This document shows, piece by piece, positions 20,188 to 30,844 of a stretch of DNA of 64,000 nucleotides. This DNA comes from Plantago major (taxonomy: Eukaryota > Streptophyta > Magnoliopsida > Lamiales > Plantaginaceae): positions 79,203 to 143,202 of the forward strand of contig JAIFAC010000216.1 in NCBI GenBank assembly GCA_026545765.1. Direction: 5' to 3'. The stretch's first letter is position 1, and each line of letters begins with the position of its first letter. The notes beneath the pieces were generated by a model. It was not told where the DNA came from and did no database searches. It saw only the letters and a list, made by a program, of their open reading frames with translations. Position numbers and translations under genes: made by a program.

Positions 20188-21637
20188 GTTTTGAATCTTA
20201 CAGAGATAGAGTTGAATAGGGTGGACATAAGAGTTGGACTCTCTGGTGGTTTATACTTCATGGACGGGTCTCCTCAAGCTGTGAGACAGCTGCATGATCT
20301 TAATTCACATTTTGAACGAAGTGCACTCTGGGTCCATGTTCTGCACTATCCATTTTATGGTAGTGGTGTTCCACCAGATTATGCAGGGGATTATCCTGAA
20401 GAAGACCAACAAATTATGAGGCAAAAGAAAAGTATGAGGCCCAAAATAGGGGAACCTGTGATTTTGAGATGTCAGCCTTACAAGATCCCCCTTACAGAAC
20501 TTCTATTGCCACATAAAATTTCACCTGTTGAGTATTTCCGTTTGTGGCCAGGTTTACCTGCTATAGTAGAGTGTACCGGTACATATACATATGAAGGAAG
20601 TGGTTTTAAAGCTACAGCGGCTCAGCAGTACGGGGAATCTCCTTTACTCAGTGGCTTGAAATCCCCGTCTTCAAAACCTTTCCACAAAGTCTGCTCACAT
20701 ATTATACGGACTGTTGCTGGGTTTCAGGTGAGTCCTAGTTTTACTGCCACTAGTACTGTACACCTTGCCTTGCTGATACTGTGAGAGTCTCATTCTCGCC
20801 TCTAGGGATTACATAATAATCAAGTATTTCCATGAGTATTCGATTTTGCTGTATTTATTACTCTTTTAATTTTGCTTGTTCTAGCTGTACTTGTCAAAAA
20901 TTAGATAATCATGTACATAAGCAAGCTCTCTTTGCTTGCTTTTGGAGAACTCGCATCATAACTAGCACTCTTGTTATTTAGTTAATTGACGATTTGAAGT
21001 GTTGGGTATAGCTACACCCTATGTTTTTTCATATGAAAAGGTTCTGCATAGGACAAATCAACATGTCTGCACAATCATTCCCTTTACTTCTAAACTTACC
21101 CACCTGTAATCTAAATATGAATTCTGATCTTAATCAGCTTTGCTATGCTGTGCTATAACATGGTATGGAGGCTTTGTTGGGATGATGATATTCGGCGCCA
21201 ATGAAGTTAGCCGAAACGTTGACCTTGGAGATGAGACCACAGCCATGATCTGCAAATTCGTGGTCCGGGCTTCAGATGCATCTATCACAAGGCTGGATGG
21301 ATGACCTTACTGATGGAAGTACCGATTACATGCCTGAAGTTGAAGTCAAAGTTGCAGCAGCAGAAAGGCTGAGGACCTCAATGGAACGTATAGCATTGCT
21401 TAAGGCAGCAAGGCCCCGTCCAAAGTCTCCCAAATCGGAAGATGAAGATGAAGAGGAAGAAGAGGAGGATGAGAAGGAAAAGGACTCGGAAATAAAGAGG
21501 AAGGGGGCGGAAAGAATAAAGGGCCATCTACTTTGTCCAAGTTAACTCCGGAGGAGGTTGAAAATCGTGCTCTTCAAGCAGCTGTGATCCAGGAGTGGCA
21601 TATGCTGTGTAAAGACAGAAGCACAAAAGTTAATTAG
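20188..21637 (+). pseudogene. TPLATE: TPLATE C-terminal exons, decayed copy
   Basis: Exon 20188-20727 encodes VLNLTEIELNRVDIRVGLSG, YFMDGSPQAVRQL, EPVILRCQPYKIPLTELLLP and KPFHKVCSHIIRTVAGFQ, followed by a GTGAGT donor. The second exon starts after an AG at 21137 and carries IFGANEVSRNVDLGDETT, WMDDLTDGS, the acidic tail and the terminal EWHMLCKDRSTKVN stop at 21637. These match the C-terminus of TPLATE, a subunit of the plant endocytic TPLATE complex. Lesions: a 13-residue in-frame gap near 20305, a 2-base frameshift with stop near 21155, a deletion near 21290, and a frame change near 21510. No N-terminal exons occur in the window. It is likely a pseudogene fragment, unless the indels are sequence errors. 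Confidence 0.9.
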
Positions 21638-22372
21638 GTCAGTGTTTTCTCTGTGACGGAACTTCTATTATATTCTTTTGTTGGTTCTCGTTGTGTACAC
21701 TACGTGTATATTGCTGTGTAGATGGTCAGTGCCCAGTAGTTTGGTTTGTCAGTCTTTTGATTTATGATGGCGACTCCTTTGCTGTTGTATGACATGTCAT
21801 GACACAGTTAGAAAGGAAATCAGTGTCAGCCTCTTTGATCAAAGCAGTGTGTTTTTGTACGGACATGTATTCTGGGAGGCTAATTTTGATTGATTGCTGT
21901 GGTTTATCGAGAAATGGTCTCATCTGTTACATTAGTAATATTGATTCGACTTTGATTAGGTGTAAACGGGAGTAACTTGAGACCGAGATGTATATGCTGT
22001 TTAAGCTGGTTGGGAATCGAGAAATTTATTTTCTTATGCATAATTATATTCATGTAACAGCAACCATTTCGTATTAGCGTATGAACTGGAAACAATTCGT
22101 ATGCCACAACAACCATTTCGTATTGGCTTTGGATATCAGAAATTGTCTGGTACCTACCGCAAGGATATGTTAGGGTTTCGTACTAGGCCATAAAAAAGCC
22201 ATAAAATAAGTGTAGAGTTTTTAGTTGGCAATTTTAATGCTCTGTGAAGGCTACAACTTTCAATTCCCTTGAGCATGTGCCATGAAAAATTTCTACCAAA
22301 ATTACATCTGTTTAAGGTTTAAGGAGCAGCCATTGTTGGGTGATTTGTCATAAAAAAAAATTCCAGAATTTT
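21638..22372. other. Region downstream of the TPLATE copy
   Basis: This is probably former 3' UTR and intergenic sequence. I see no open frame with a recognisable domain and no strong repeat. It is AT-rich, with scattered short direct repeats such as AACAACCATTTCGTATT near 22060 and 22108. Confidence 0.5.
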
Positions 22373-22390
22373 TTGTATGACGTCATACAA
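22373..22390. promoter_or_regulatory. Perfect 18-bp palindrome with TGACGTCA core
   Basis: TTGTATGACGTCATACAA is its own reverse complement. The core TGACGTCA is the classic binding site of TGA/bZIP factors in plants. It lies 13 bases left of a cluster of four TTGAC W-box cores. Confidence 0.5.
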
Positions 22391-22400
22391 TTATTTTTTT

Positions 22401-22441
22401 CGGTTGACTTGTTGACTTTTTGATCGTTGACCGTTGACTTT
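22401..22441 (+). promoter_or_regulatory. Cluster of four W-box cores
   Basis: TTGAC occurs at 22404, 22412, 22427 and 22434 within 35 bases. Three of them have the full TTGACT or TTGACC form. WRKY factors bind such elements. The stretch could also be a simple repeat built on GTTGACTT. Confidence 0.45.
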
Positions 22442-22766
22442 TAGCGGAATGTATTTTTTTGTTAACGGTAGGGATGAAAATGAAAAAAAAAACGAAGTTA
22501 CTGTTTGGGAGGGACTGAGGGACCAATCGGGAGTTTGGACATAATACAAGGGGTGTAACGGTAATTAATCCTAATTTTATACGTATATTTTCCGTTTCAA
22601 TGTTTAGAACTAAATGAAACAAAATCACATAACAATTGAAATTGCATTTAAAAATTATGTTATCTTATCCAAACAAATGACTAAGCAGGCAAATTTATTC
22701 TTGAATACATGTCAAAACAAATATATAAACTACTAACAGTGAAAATTATCACTTTGACCACACTTG

Positions 22767-23273
22767 CTAAAAGTAAAGAGGTTCGTCGTATTCACTATGT
22801 TCCAGCATTTCTCCATCACCCTCAATTTCCTCTTCGGGTTCCTCTTCGTCTTCAGATTCGGATTCCTCTTCGGGTTCCACTTCGGAGTCCTCTTCGGGTT
22901 CCTCTTCGGATTCAGATTCGGATTCTTCTTCGAATTCCACTTCAAACTCGAGTTCCTTTTCGGTTTTCTCTTCTTCGGAGCTTGCTTCGTTTCCCATCCA
23001 GTGAAGTAAATCGAAATCGGGCATAGGGCGGCGAAGGTTTTCTTTTATTTCCTGGCATGAACGCGCATGATACCAAACAGCCTGCACAAACGAATCTTGT
23101 TCATCTACAGCCCTCCATGGACAATACATGTCCGAAAAGCTTGAAAAACCCAGGGCGGGCGGAGTGGGCGGAGCGGGCGGAGCAGGCAGAGCGAGCGGAG
23201 TCTCAACTCTCATGTCCTCAAGAGCAGTCACTAATCTATAACAATATTCGCTCTTTTCATCCCAAGGATCCAT
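22767..23273 (-). CDS. Hypothetical acidic protein, 168 codons
   Basis: The ORF begins MDPWDEKSEYCYRLVTALED and continues with a Pro/Ala repeat (PAPPAPPTPPA). A Trp/Cys-containing middle follows (MYCPWRAVDEQDSFVQAVWY, ARSCQEI), then about 60 residues of Glu/Ser-rich acidic tail ending EPLYF. A TAA directly precedes the ATG, fixing the start. A TATA-like box lies about 350 bases upstream on the same strand at 23622-23632. I do not recognise the family. The ordered N-terminal half and intact frame argue for a real or recently real gene. The acidic tail is low complexity and could open a frame by chance. Confidence 0.45.
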   Translation of the reverse strand: MDPWDEKSEYCYRLVTALEDMRVETPLALPAPPAPPTPPALGFSSFSDMYCPWRAVDEQDSFVQAVWYHARSCQEIKENLRRPMPDFDLLHWMGNEASSEEEKTEKELEFEVEFEEESESESEEEPEEDSEVEPEEESESEDEEEPEEEIEGDGEMLEHSEYDEPLYF

Positions 23274-23621
23274 TTACTATAGTAAGAAAATAAAGAGGAT
23301 TAATAACAGAATAATACTGAAATAAACAAGAACGGTTCAAGTCTCAGTCTAGAAGGATTAATAATAGAATACAACTTCACCAAGCGAAATTTTAAACATA
23401 TACAAAAGATTACAAAAACTACACCGTACGTAGTGTTCTGAAACACTATATACAAACTTCGAGGAGATGAGAAAAAAATCTTAAGAACAACACAATCGTT
23501 TCCAGAAAACACTAAACCAGTTACATTGTTGAGCAAAAAACTTGAAGAACAACCATTTTTACCTTGAGAAAAAGTGAGAAGAAAGATTTTAGTGTGAGAT
23601 TGGGATGGTTTACCTAGACTC

Positions 23622-23632
23622 CTATTTATAAC
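23622..23632 (-). promoter_or_regulatory. TATA-like box upstream of the acidic-protein ORF
   Basis: On the minus strand it reads GTTATAAATAGGAG, the canonical plant TATA form, facing the ORF at 23273. Confidence 0.4.
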
Positions 23633-23779
23633 TACAGAATTGCAGTGCACTAAGTTGTTAGAGTATATACAGTAAGAAACTCATGATCCTTATAGCTTGT
23701 CCATATCACACTTTGATTATTCTGTATTCATCTTCATGGTTTTCAAACTGCTGTGATACAATATTTTAAATTTTCACCT

Positions 23780-24053
23780 ATACACTATGCACTTTGCTCA
23801 TACTTAATGAACTTCCACCTAACTACTATCTAAATATATTTTTATTATTTATATATAAGTATCGATTATGGAATCTGGTAATCTTTATGACTAAAATGCA
23901 ACAATTTGACACTTTTATATGAACTTCCATAAAACTATTGTCTAAATATTTTTATTGTATACACCCTCAGATACACTATATACTTTGTGGACTAAAATAC
24001 ATCAATTTAAGTATTCTTATATTAATTCTCACATGACTATTGTTTAAATATTT
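23780..24053. repeat. Three diverged copies of a roughly 100-bp unit
   Basis: The phrases AACTTCCA, ACTAT, TGTCTAAATATTTTTATT, TACACTAT and ACTTTG recur about every 100 bases. ACTAAAATGCAACAATTT at 23891 is followed 100 bases later by ACTAAAATACATCAATTT. This looks like an old, decayed tandem repeat in AT-rich DNA. Confidence 0.4.
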
Positions 24054-25640
24054 AAGGTTCATGTTAAAATGACAAGAAACAAACCACATATAAATAACAA
24101 CCACCATTACATTTAATTTTACATTATATTCTCATTTTGGTTCATATTAAAAAGTTAGTGTAATGTACTAGAGACAATCTTATTTGAGGACGATTGTACT
24201 ATTATCACATTTAGTGTAATTTGAGGTTTTATATTTCTATATATAAATGTTATATTCGCATATTAATATGTTATTTCTTTATGCATCATTATATATGCCA
24301 ATATTCCTTGAGATTATTTAGTTGCCAAGTGGTGAGAACTTGGGAAGCGTAATATAACTCATAAACTAACCCGACTAAAATTATCGTGAAAGCAGAAAGC
24401 GATAATATGAGATAAGTCGGTATGTGGTTCATCACTTCCTTGGCGGATATAGTTAGTCTCGGGACTAAAAAGTACTAGACTTGTGATGTACACATGGATA
24501 CTCTTAGAGGTATTGGTATCTTACGTAGAAACCGTTTGGTAGATTCTATTTCTGTGTCTACGATATTATTGGTTTGTATGGTAATGTAATAGTCCTTTGA
24601 CTTGAGCTCAATGTTGTATTATTACATATGAAACGATGAACTTTGACCAATGTCCAATGCTTGCACTCCATAGGAGTAGATACGACTTGTGTTGGGTACA
24701 CCGTGATATATGTTTTCTCACTTGTCCGGTTGAAGTCACCACTATAATTGAAAAGCATTGTCCTTTAAATCTGTATACATGAAAAATGTTTCTCCCGCAG
24801 ACCAACAATAGTCACGTATTAACCGGTTCCTAGTTGATAATGCACTATCACAACTCACAAGTCTCTTCTTTGAGTCTTTCATTCGATAAACCGGGCACAC
24901 ACCTTTCTTTGAGTCTTTCATTCGATCTTTTCTGTGGGATTGTAGTAAGCATTAAGAACAGTATGCGGGTTTTTCTTAGGTGAGACTAAACACTTGATTG
25001 AACTATTAGAATTCTTTGAATCACCATGTTTTTATTTGAACATTTTATTTTGCCTTTTATCTTTATATTTTTAGTTGCTTTTATTGTTAAGTTTCAGTTG
25101 CACGTGAAACATTTCTGTTGTATGAATGTTGGCATTTGTATTAGCGTATTAACTTTAGTCTTGCTTTTTCCAAAAATAAATTCATTGTACATACCAGCAA
25201 TAAAAATAATATGGACGAATAAGAAGTCTGGATTAAATCGGGAGGAAAATTAACCGATCAATGAGAGAAGAGAGAAATGAAAAATGATTCGGCTGCTGTG
25301 GATATGCTACGGGGCAAGAAATAGCTTTTGACCTTTTGTCGGGCAAAAATAATTTTTATTGACATCTCGTTCCGCATCATAAATATTTTAAGGATGTGGC
25401 AATTAAAATAAAGAATTCGACATTTCTTAACATACATCAAATCAAATTTTAAAAGGTCTTGGTACACTCAAAGTATTAATCAAGTATGTTACTACCCACG
25501 CTTAATCCACTGTTTTACACACATCGCTTTATTCAGGGACAAAGTGAATCCCCTCGACCGGTAAATCAGGATTATAATTCACTCTTAATCAAGATTATTT
25601 ACACGTCGTCAACTAATGCCTATAAATTTGTTAATTTTTA
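24054..25640. other. AT-rich intergenic DNA without a supported gene
   Basis: Nothing coding could be supported. A 21-base phrase beginning TCTTTGAGTCTTTCATTC occurs twice, 24864-24884 and 24905-24925. The rest shows only low-complexity AT-rich sequence. The 24330-24960 part has LTR-like composition, but no ends could be placed. Confidence 0.45.
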
Positions 25641-25903
25641 CTCCCTCCGTCCCGCCGAACATCACACATCATCACACATTTTCCATTTTTAGTCGTTTCA
25701 TAGAACTTCATACATTACCAAAAAAAGTAAATTACCCTACACCCAATAAATAATAAACAATCTCAACTTTACACTTAAATTATACAATTTGCTACTAAAA
25801 ATACATTTTTCTCACATTTTCTATATTGTATCATTATTTTAACTTTTCACATAAAAATTACACGGCTAACATTAATGTGTGAAGTTGTTCGGGATGGAGG
25901 AAT
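25641..25903. mobile_element. Stowaway-type MITE (Tc1/Mariner-derived)
   Basis: The left end CTCCCTCCGTCCCGCCGAAC and right end GTTCGGGATGGAGGAAT are inverted copies of the Stowaway consensus tip. TA flanks both ends (25639-25640 and 25904-25905). The 263-base interior is AT-rich and non-coding. It would have been moved in trans by a Mariner-like transposase. Confidence 0.85.
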
Positions 25904-26094
25904 TACCTTTTTACTTTCATGTCATTTATTTATATCAAAACCCTCACCTTTAAACGTTATAATCAAATCCCATCTAGTCGCGTTAAATCCAACATGATGA
26001 TTTTGAAACAATTGAATGTGAACATGCGGAGAACAGGTGAACTGCCATGAAATTATGAGCAAATCAACTGCTATTTTGTTTAAGCGTAAAGCTA

Positions 26095-27089
26095 TGTGAC
26101 CGGACTACAAATGTCGAGCTCGACCCTTTAGGCGGCGCGGTTATTCATGGACAACTCTCTGGATGATATCTTTGGCTCCTTTGCCAACATACGTTCTTTC
26201 CGCGCTTTGTGTCCTCACTGCGCGATCTGGAAACTTCGGTTGGTGATCACCTATCCTAAGATTGCTCCGATGTCCGGTGCAAGCACGCTTAACTACGGTG
26301 TTGATCTGAAAATATGTCAATCCGTCATAGGCGCCTTTGGAAGCGAATCCGAGGCGAACTAAGTTGTCCAGGCATAGGTCCGACCCTCGGCACGACCGAT
26401 CCGACCCTCCTTGGTAAAAGCGACACTAGGGCGGTAAGTTCGACCCGATATGGTCGGACCGTAGAATTACGGAACGTAAATCGGACACTAGTCCTAACCT
26501 CACAAGCAACTAAGTGAGCAGCCACTCGAGTAATGAGACCCGAGCACATGTTGTACGGACCACCTCCTTGGTTGGAACAAAAGCTGGGACTTACCGAGCC
26601 GACGAGGCGCCGGACCTACCTTCTTGGATCTCACCCGTGAGACTGACAAGGTCTCCAAACTCTCACATTAATGGTGATCTGCCCGAAAAGGAAATGGATT
26701 AGAGAGTCATTAATGGGCCTTGGGCCTAATGAAGCATTGTTGGCTCAATCGGTTTGGACACTTGGCGCGATCTTAGGGTTTCCTCCATTTTGGGAGAAAT
26801 CTATATAGAACGCATTAGATACTAAGGTAAGCCGCATCTGTAATCACTTCTAATTCCCATAATCTTACCGAGTAGGACTTCACCTCTCATGAGTAAAGTC
26901 TCAAGTCGGTTTGGCGTTGGGCAAACCGGGTCTTAAATCTAACCCCCCTCTCCAAGTCACTTGTGCGGTCCTCATCCTTCTACCTTTAAGGAGCCAGTAG
27001 TGCATCTTCAAATAACACCTTAGTTTTGGAAGTAGGATAGCAACTATAAAGGAATTTAACTAAGTGTTTGGGGAAAGTTACCCTCATCA
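26095..27089 (+). repeat. 5' LTR of the truncated Tat element
   Basis: It probably begins TGTGACCGGACTAC and ends ACCCTCATCA directly before the primer-binding site. A TATA-like TCTATATAGAAC lies at 26808-26819. The left boundary is inferred from similarity to the LTR start at 54278. No second LTR is present to confirm it. Confidence 0.6.
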
Positions 27090-27112
27090 TTTTGGCACCG
27101 TCTGCATGGGAA
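27090..27112 (+). other. Primer-binding site of the truncated Tat element
   Basis: TTTTGGCACCGTCTGCATGG follows the LTR end. It is the same site class as that at 18957-18978. Confidence 0.65.
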
Positions 27113-27667
27113 AGCGTTACAAGAAGCCTGTACTCTTCCAAAGCAATGGCAAGAACGGAAAGTCATAAGAACTAACACTCTGCGGTTGGAACTCAGCTCA
27201 AGGCAAAGAGGTAGACCTCCGACTCGGGGAGGAAGAATGGCAAGGACACTTGAGAAACATGGGCGATCATCAGCGATGGGCGTGCCATGACCTCTCCTCG
27301 GATGAGGAGGAGCAATTGACCCACAGGAGCTCGAGGAGTTGAGGGACAAGTTCCTCCGTCGAGAACATGGACCTCCTCTGGAAGGAATTTCACTCTTCAA
27401 ATGGACAAATTATACGCCCAGTGAATTGGTATGAGCGAAGATCAATTCGGTCTCCTACTCACCTTATCGAGGTTGCTTTGGCGCGAACAACCTTGACCTC
27501 CTCAACCAACTCCTCCTCGGGAAGTCCCAAGACAAAGTGAGCACCTTGATCAAGGCGAGCATCGCCCAGTTCATCAGAGGTTAGGAGAGCAGACATAGCC
27601 TGAGGATCTGAGACACCTTCTTAACAGAAGAGTCACTGCATCTCACGAACAGCGAGAGAGAAGCCCA

Positions 27668-28737
27668 TTGAGACCACGAGTGGATGGAGCTGGGACGGCC
27701 GCCATGAAGCTCCCGGCCAAAGGCAAGAGATCAAGTGGCGAAAGCATCCCAATGATTCCCGTTAACGATCTTCCTCCAGATGTAGCAATTAACCCAAGGA
27801 TCGGTGAGAAGTTAATTGCTGAAGAAATCTACGTCCAACAGAAGGCCTTAGAAAATCAAATAGCTACCTTAAGAAAAATGGTAAAGGCACATGAGAAGGT
27901 GACACTTAGGGCCCCCAATCCTTTGTCTGATGAAATAAGAAAGGAGAGGCATACGACTCCATCATCCCAAATCTGGAGCACTATTATGGGGATACTTGTC
28001 CGGTCGGGCACCTTACTGAATCTGAGAGCAAGATGTAAACCAATGGGTTGAATGATAACATGAAGGCTCTTAACTTCTCCTCTACTCTCTTTAGAGAAGC
28101 AATGGATTGGTGGACGTCTTTGCCCGAAGGCTCCATCAAGTCTTATGCTGACATCGCATCTCTTTTCCTAAAGAGGTTCGAGCGTGCCAAGAAGAGGAAG
28201 AGGTCAGTGGAGCACTTAGCGGGAGTAATCCAGAAGGAGCACGAGGATCTAAGGACCTTCCTGGATCGCTTCAACGCTGCGGTCATGAAGTTGAGCCCAC
28301 AACATCAAGGAAAGGTCCGTCACCTTTATACTAACACTTTCAATGACAACCTCGAAGAAAGCTCTCAGCGAGGAGATCTGGCTGAGAAATACTTAGAAGA
28401 TATTTGCAAAGGAGTCTTGTATGGAGAAGAATACATAAAATGTCGATAAGAGCGTGACCGGGAAGGGAAGGAGCCGATGAAGCAGAGCCCCTACCGGTCC
28501 GGAAAGTTTGAGCAAAAGAAAGATTCTAAGGACAAAAGGGAGTTCCGTAGAGACCGAACCTCTCCAAGAAGGTATCAAGATTACACCTGCCTCAACAGAA
28601 CAAGATCCGACATCTTGGCCTCTATTGTTGAGAAAAACTTAGACATTCAGTGGCCAAAGCCCGTGAGAAGCAACAAGAAGAATCAGGCTTCGAAGGAGTA
28701 CTGTAGGTTTCACATACATAAGGGCCACTCAAGCTGA
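27668..28737 (+). pseudogene. gag region of the truncated Tat element (fossil)
   Basis: The blocks PMIPVNDLPPDVAINPRIGE, AEEIYVQQKALENQIATL, AMDWWTSLPEGSIKSY and FLKRFERAKKRKRSV are capsid-type gag. YCRFHIHKGH near 28710 is part of the Cys/His region. The order matches the gag at 17072-18920. Confidence 0.8.
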
Positions 28738-29143
28738 GGTGTGTCCGATTGAAAGCAGAGATAGAAGGGTTGATAAGAAGTGGAAAATTGAAAGAACGGT
28801 ATGTGGAGGAACCTTCTAGGCACCAAAGAAATGAGCGAAGAAGAGGGGCGGTTGGAACCTCCGTCGGGATCCTTACCACCACCTCCGTGAGAACGCCACC
28901 ACATACTCGAAATACCGAGGATATCCTGAAGATGTGGAAATAGAAAACCTTCCCTATAGCGGAGTTATCAGCGCTATAGCAGGAGGACCAATGGAGGAGA
29001 TAGGCTGAAATGCAAGGAAAGGACCGCACAACACTTAGAAACAACAGCCGAACTGTCATACCACTCTGAAGGGAATGACGCCATTACTTTTGTGACGGTA
29101 GATCCCCCTTGGTGGAGGAGATCTTAAAAGTCCTGACGTTCCT

Positions 29144-29365
29144 TTGGTCGTCTCCCTGGTCATCACCACTTATAAAGTAAACAAATTACTTGTCGACACA
29201 GGAAGTTCTTCCAACATTATCTCTAAAAGAGTATGCAGAGATGCACTTGGCGATATCAATATGGCCAGTCTATACCTCGCTAGTAGGTTTGGAGGTTACA
29301 TGGTTCATCCCATTGGAAGCATACCACTACAAGTCTCCATGGGAACTTTCCGACAAGAGTGGTGA
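29144..29365 (+). pseudogene. Protease region of the truncated Tat element (fossil)
   Basis: VVSLVITTYKVNKLLVDTGS contains the aspartic protease DTG and is followed by SNIISKRVC. It lies between gag and the polymerase as expected. Confidence 0.8.
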
Positions 29366-29929
29366 GGCGATCCTCTTCGTGGTGGTAGATGGCGTGTTTG
29401 ATTACAACGCAATGTTGGGCGCCCGAGGCTCGACAGTTCAAAGCAATTGCCTCCCTCTCCACAATAGGGTGAAATTTCCAACTCCAAATGGAGTAGGAGA
29501 AGAAGTAGGCAATGTTAGGGAAGCATGAGAATGTTACATAATGTCAACAAGAGGAGCCACAACACCTATTCTTTCAGTTGCCAAGGACACGAGAATCTCC
29601 ACCTATACCTCCTATCCCGTGCGAGAAGAAATTGGGCCGGAGCACTCGAGAAGTTCCCCAAAGCCCGAGGTGGAGCCCCATGAGGCTTTGAAAGTAGTTC
29701 AAGTGATTGAAGGGAACCGAAAAGATAACGAGAATCGGAGCAGAGATGGCGAAGTAGAAATGAAGCTCATTACGCCTTGAGATAACCATGATGTCTTCGC
29801 ATGGAGCACCGGCGACCTTAAGGATAGACCCGAGGATCGCGATTCACCGTCTGAACATGGATCCTACGGTAAAATATATCCGCCAGAGAAAGGATTTGAA
29901 CTGCCGAAGACGCCATCATAGCAGGAGAA

Positions 29930-30844
29930 GTGGAAAGGTTGATGAAAGCAGGACACATTGAAGAAGTTAGATACTCCGACTGGGTATGTAACCTGGTCCT
30001 TGTGGAGAAAGCACCAGGGAAGTGGAGGATGTGCAATGACTTCACAACGCTCAACAAGTTCTGCCCAAAGGATCCTTACCTTTTGCCTCGTATTGATCAG
30101 TTCGTAGACTCCACCGCGGGGTGCGCGCTACTCAGCTTCATGGATGCCTATCAAGGCTTCTATCAAATCAAGATGGCCCAAGAGGATGTAAAAAAGACGG
30201 CATTCTTGGCGGAGGGGTCTAATGCTTGAGGTCATGCCCTTTGGCCTAAAACAGGCGCCACTTACGAATTGGTGAACAAGATGTTCAAAGAGGAGTTGGG
30301 CAGGACTATGGAAGTCTATGTGGATGACATGCTAGTGAAGAGCAAAACTGAGGAGCAACACATAGAACATCTCAACAAGTGCTTCTCTATCCTCAGAAAG
30401 TATGGGATGAAGCTCAACCTCGAGAAGTGCACATTCGGCGTGAAGGGAGGAAAGTTCCTCGGGTACATGGTCACGGAAAGAGGTATTAGTGCAAACCCGG
30501 AAAAGATAAAGGCTATCCTGGACTTGCCACAACCGAAGACGATCAACAAAGTGCAGAAGCTCCTAGGACGAGTGATGGCGCTAAGCCGCTTCATCTCCCG
30601 ATCCGCCGAAAAGAACCTGCCCTTCTTCAAAATCCTGAGAAAAGGAGACAAGTTTGAGTGGACAAAGGAATCTGAAGAAGCCTTCGCCCCCACTCTTGTC
30701 AAAACCAGTGGAAGTAGAACCTCTCTATCTTTATCTGGCAAGCACTCCAGAGGCCATGAGCTCCGTATTAGTCCGTATCCAGGGAAATGATCACATGCCG
30801 GTTTACTACCTAAGCAAGGCTCTCATAGGAGCTGAAGCTGGGTA
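29930..30844 (+). pseudogene. Reverse transcriptase region of the truncated Tat element (fossil)
   Basis: It includes YSDWVCNLVLVEKAPGKWR, FMDAYQGFYQIKM, the active site VYVDDMLVKSK and CTFGVKGGKFLGYMVTERG. It stops within YYLSKALIGAEAGY, at the start of RNase H, where the copia LTR begins. Confidence 0.88.

Larger units (their letters stand above)
26095..30844 (+). mobile_element. Ty3/gypsy element of Tat type, 5' part only (fossil)
   Basis: The element has a 5' LTR (26095-27089), a primer-binding site, gag, protease and reverse transcriptase. It ends abruptly at 30844 where the copia LTR begins. Integrase, antisense genes and the 3' LTR are absent from the window. Protein blocks closely match the minus-strand element at 6211-19807, so the two belong to the same lineage. 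The coding part has about ten breaks. Confidence 0.85.

Noticed and set aside
22709-23026. Phe/Gly- and Arg/Leu-rich plus-strand frames
   Set aside because: They are antisense shadows of the Glu/Ser-rich tail of the minus-strand ORF.
24330-24960. Possible LTR or MITE in LTR-like composition
   Set aside because: No paired ends, target duplication or internal coding sequence was found.
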